From: an uncultured Bacilli bacterium
GTDB taxonomy: Bacteria; Bacillota_I; Bacilli_A; RF39; UBA660
Assembly: GCA_910586295.1 (NCBI GenBank)
Contig: CAJUGE010000078.1
Location: 1 to 14,250, forward strand
Length of the DNA stretch: 14,250 nucleotides
Reading direction: 5' to 3'
A program made the position numbers and the translations under genes. Of the stretch, positions 13,322-14,250 are shown one piece after another; position 1 is the first letter of the stretch; every line of letters begins with the position of its first letter. The notes beneath the pieces were generated by a model. It was given only the letters and a program-made list of their open reading frames with translations. It made no database searches and was not told where the DNA came from.

Positions 13322-14142
13322 TAAAAAATATTTGTATATATTGTAATAATGACATTAAATCTAATAATTTAAAGAAAGAATTAATAGGAAAACTTGAAAA
13401 AAACAAATACAAAATTGTGAATGATAATGAAGATTTAGGCATTGCTATAGGCGGAGATGGTGCGTTCCTTAGAATGATAAAACAAACTAATTTTAATAGT
13501 GATATATTCTATATAGGTGTAAACACAGGGACACTAGGTTTTGCACAAGAAGTAAATGCAAGCGATATTGATGATTTTATAGAAAAATTAAACACCAATT
13601 CTTATAAAACAGAATATATAAGTGCTTTAGAAATAGAAATTAATGCTAATAATAAGAAAGAAAAATTATTTGCATTAAATGATGTAACAATTAGAGATAG
13701 TGAACTAAATACAACAAAGCTTAATATTGAAATAGATGATCATAAACTAGAAAAATTCGTAGGAGATGGAATATTAATTTCTACTTCATTTGGTTCAACT
13801 GCATACAACTTAAGTTTTGGTGGGGCAGTAATTTGTAATAGTCTTCATACCACTCAAATAACTCCAATCGCTCCTCTAAATTCAAAAAGCTATAGAAACT
13901 TACTCAACTCTATAGTTATTCCTCAAGACAGTATTATTTGTGTTAATCCAGAAGAAAATAAAGATAATTTAATAATAACAGTAGATGGAGAAAATAAGTT
14001 CTATGATAATGTAAAAAGTATAACAATGTATGTAAAAGACAAAAGAATAAAAATGCTAAGAGGACAAGAATACAACTTCATAGACAAAGTAAACGAAAAG
14101 TTTCTAAAATTTGAGTTTAGGTTTTTTACGATAATTATTTGA
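13318..14142 (+). CDS. nadK: NAD kinase
   Basis: Phosphorylates NAD to NADP with ATP or polyphosphate, closing the pathway encoded upstream. The 274 residues contain GGDGAFLRMI (GGDG about 45-48), GVNTGTLGFAQEV, the ND pair (about 121-122, NE in many homologues), VGDGILISTSFGSTAYNLSFGGAVI (spanning about 148-172) and QITPIAPLNSKSYRNL, all in the order of short Gram-positive NAD kinases. ATG 13318 overlaps the nrtR stop in ATGA, so translation is coupled. The C-terminus runs on as KFEFRFFTIII through a hairpin-plus-T-run that looks like the operon terminator. About ten residues may thus be an extension caused by a small change near the original stop. The catalytic core is intact. Confidence 0.95.
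   Translation: MIKNICIYCNNDIKSNNLKKELIGKLEKNKYKIVNDNEDLGIAIGGDGAFLRMIKQTNFNSDIFYIGVNTGTLGFAQEVNASDIDDFIEKLNTNSYKTEYISALEIEINANNKKEKLFALNDVTIRDSELNTTKLNIEIDDHKLEKFVGDGILISTSFGSTAYNLSFGGAVICNSLHTTQITPIAPLNSKSYRNLLNSIVIPQDSIICVNPEENKDNLIITVDGENKFYDNVKSITMYVKDKRIKMLRGQEYNFIDKVNEKFLKFEFRFFTIII
14103..14127 (+). terminator. Probable operon terminator overlapping the nadK 3' end
   Basis: TCTAAA / TTTAGG (six pairs counting one T-G wobble) around ATTTGAG, followed by T6 (14122-14127). It lies inside the last codons of nadK rather than after the stop. The stem is AT-rich and modest, so strength is uncertain. Confidence 0.45.
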
Positions 14143-14163
14143 CTAATATTATATTATTCAAAT
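14137..14163 (+). repeat. 27-base near-perfect palindrome after nadK
   Basis: ATTTGA-c-TAATAT-t-ATATTA-t-TCAAAT: 12 pairs with one mismatched position per arm and a one-base centre, overlapping the nadK stop codon. No T run follows, so it is not a normal terminator. A protein-binding site or the edge of a mobile insertion are alternatives. The remaining bases to 14250 show nothing I can assign. Confidence 0.45.
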
Positions 14164-14250
14164 AGTCTTAGAAAATATCTTAACTTTTATCCATAATTTG
14201 CTATTTTGATCCATGACTAAAACTGAACATCTTTGATGCTTTATTTTTTA

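Noticed and set aside
14140..14250. Minus-strand 29-codon open stretch (contains VMDQNSKLWIKVKIF) that might be the end of a transposase
   Set aside because: Bounded by stops in the window, too short, and no insertion-sequence family could be recognised; no terminal repeat or target duplication can be shown.
1..14250. CRISPR array, tRNA or rRNA genes
   Set aside because: No spaced direct repeats and no cloverleaf or ribosomal RNA sequence were seen on either strand.

Overview
The window is about 70% A+T and comes from a low-GC Gram-positive bacterium (Bacillota). The signs are strong AAGGAG-type ribosome binding sites, a sepF/divIVA division pair, a single-chain (GRS1-type) glycyl-tRNA synthetase and a short Gram-positive-type NAD kinase. 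Genus cannot be fixed from the sequence alone; a Gemella- or Staphylococcus-side Bacillus or a Tissierellia relative would fit, but this is a weak guess. Every convincing gene is on the + strand.

Left part (1-3392), housekeeping: the 3' part of glyS; a roughly 340-base gap with a terminator, a promoter and a structured RNA that ends in its own intrinsic terminator; then sepF, a short DivIVA-domain gene closed by a terminator, and an MscS-type mechanosensitive channel. Middle (about 3451-4045): a decayed ATPase gene of the AAA/DUF4143 kind, with stops, frameshifts and an internal deletion.

Right part (4107-14142): one long, tightly packed NAD(P) operon behind a canonical TTGACA-17-TATAAT promoter that is studded with palindromes. 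Order: unknown 134-aa protein, pncA (nicotinamidase), pncB (nicotinate phosphoribosyltransferase), Nudix hydrolase (ADP-ribose pyrophosphatase type), unknown coiled-coil protein, nadE (NAD synthetase), unknown small gene with a probable frameshift, nadD, pncC/cinA-C (NMN deamidase), a 653-aa protein with a C-terminal SAM-methyltransferase domain, nrtR (Nudix-like repressor with a degenerate Nudix box), nadK (NAD kinase). The set takes nicotinamide or nicotinate through NaMN, NaAD and NAD to NADP. It also recycles NMN through PncC and probably breaks down ADP-ribose. No de novo genes (nadABC) and no vitamin transporter are visible.

The most interesting content is the four unassigned genes embedded in this operon, especially the large methyltransferase protein between pncC and nrtR. 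Next are the repeated TGTTA-N-TAACA palindromes, which overlap the promoter and recur before pncA and are good candidates for the NrtR operator, and the unassigned small RNA or attenuator upstream of sepF.
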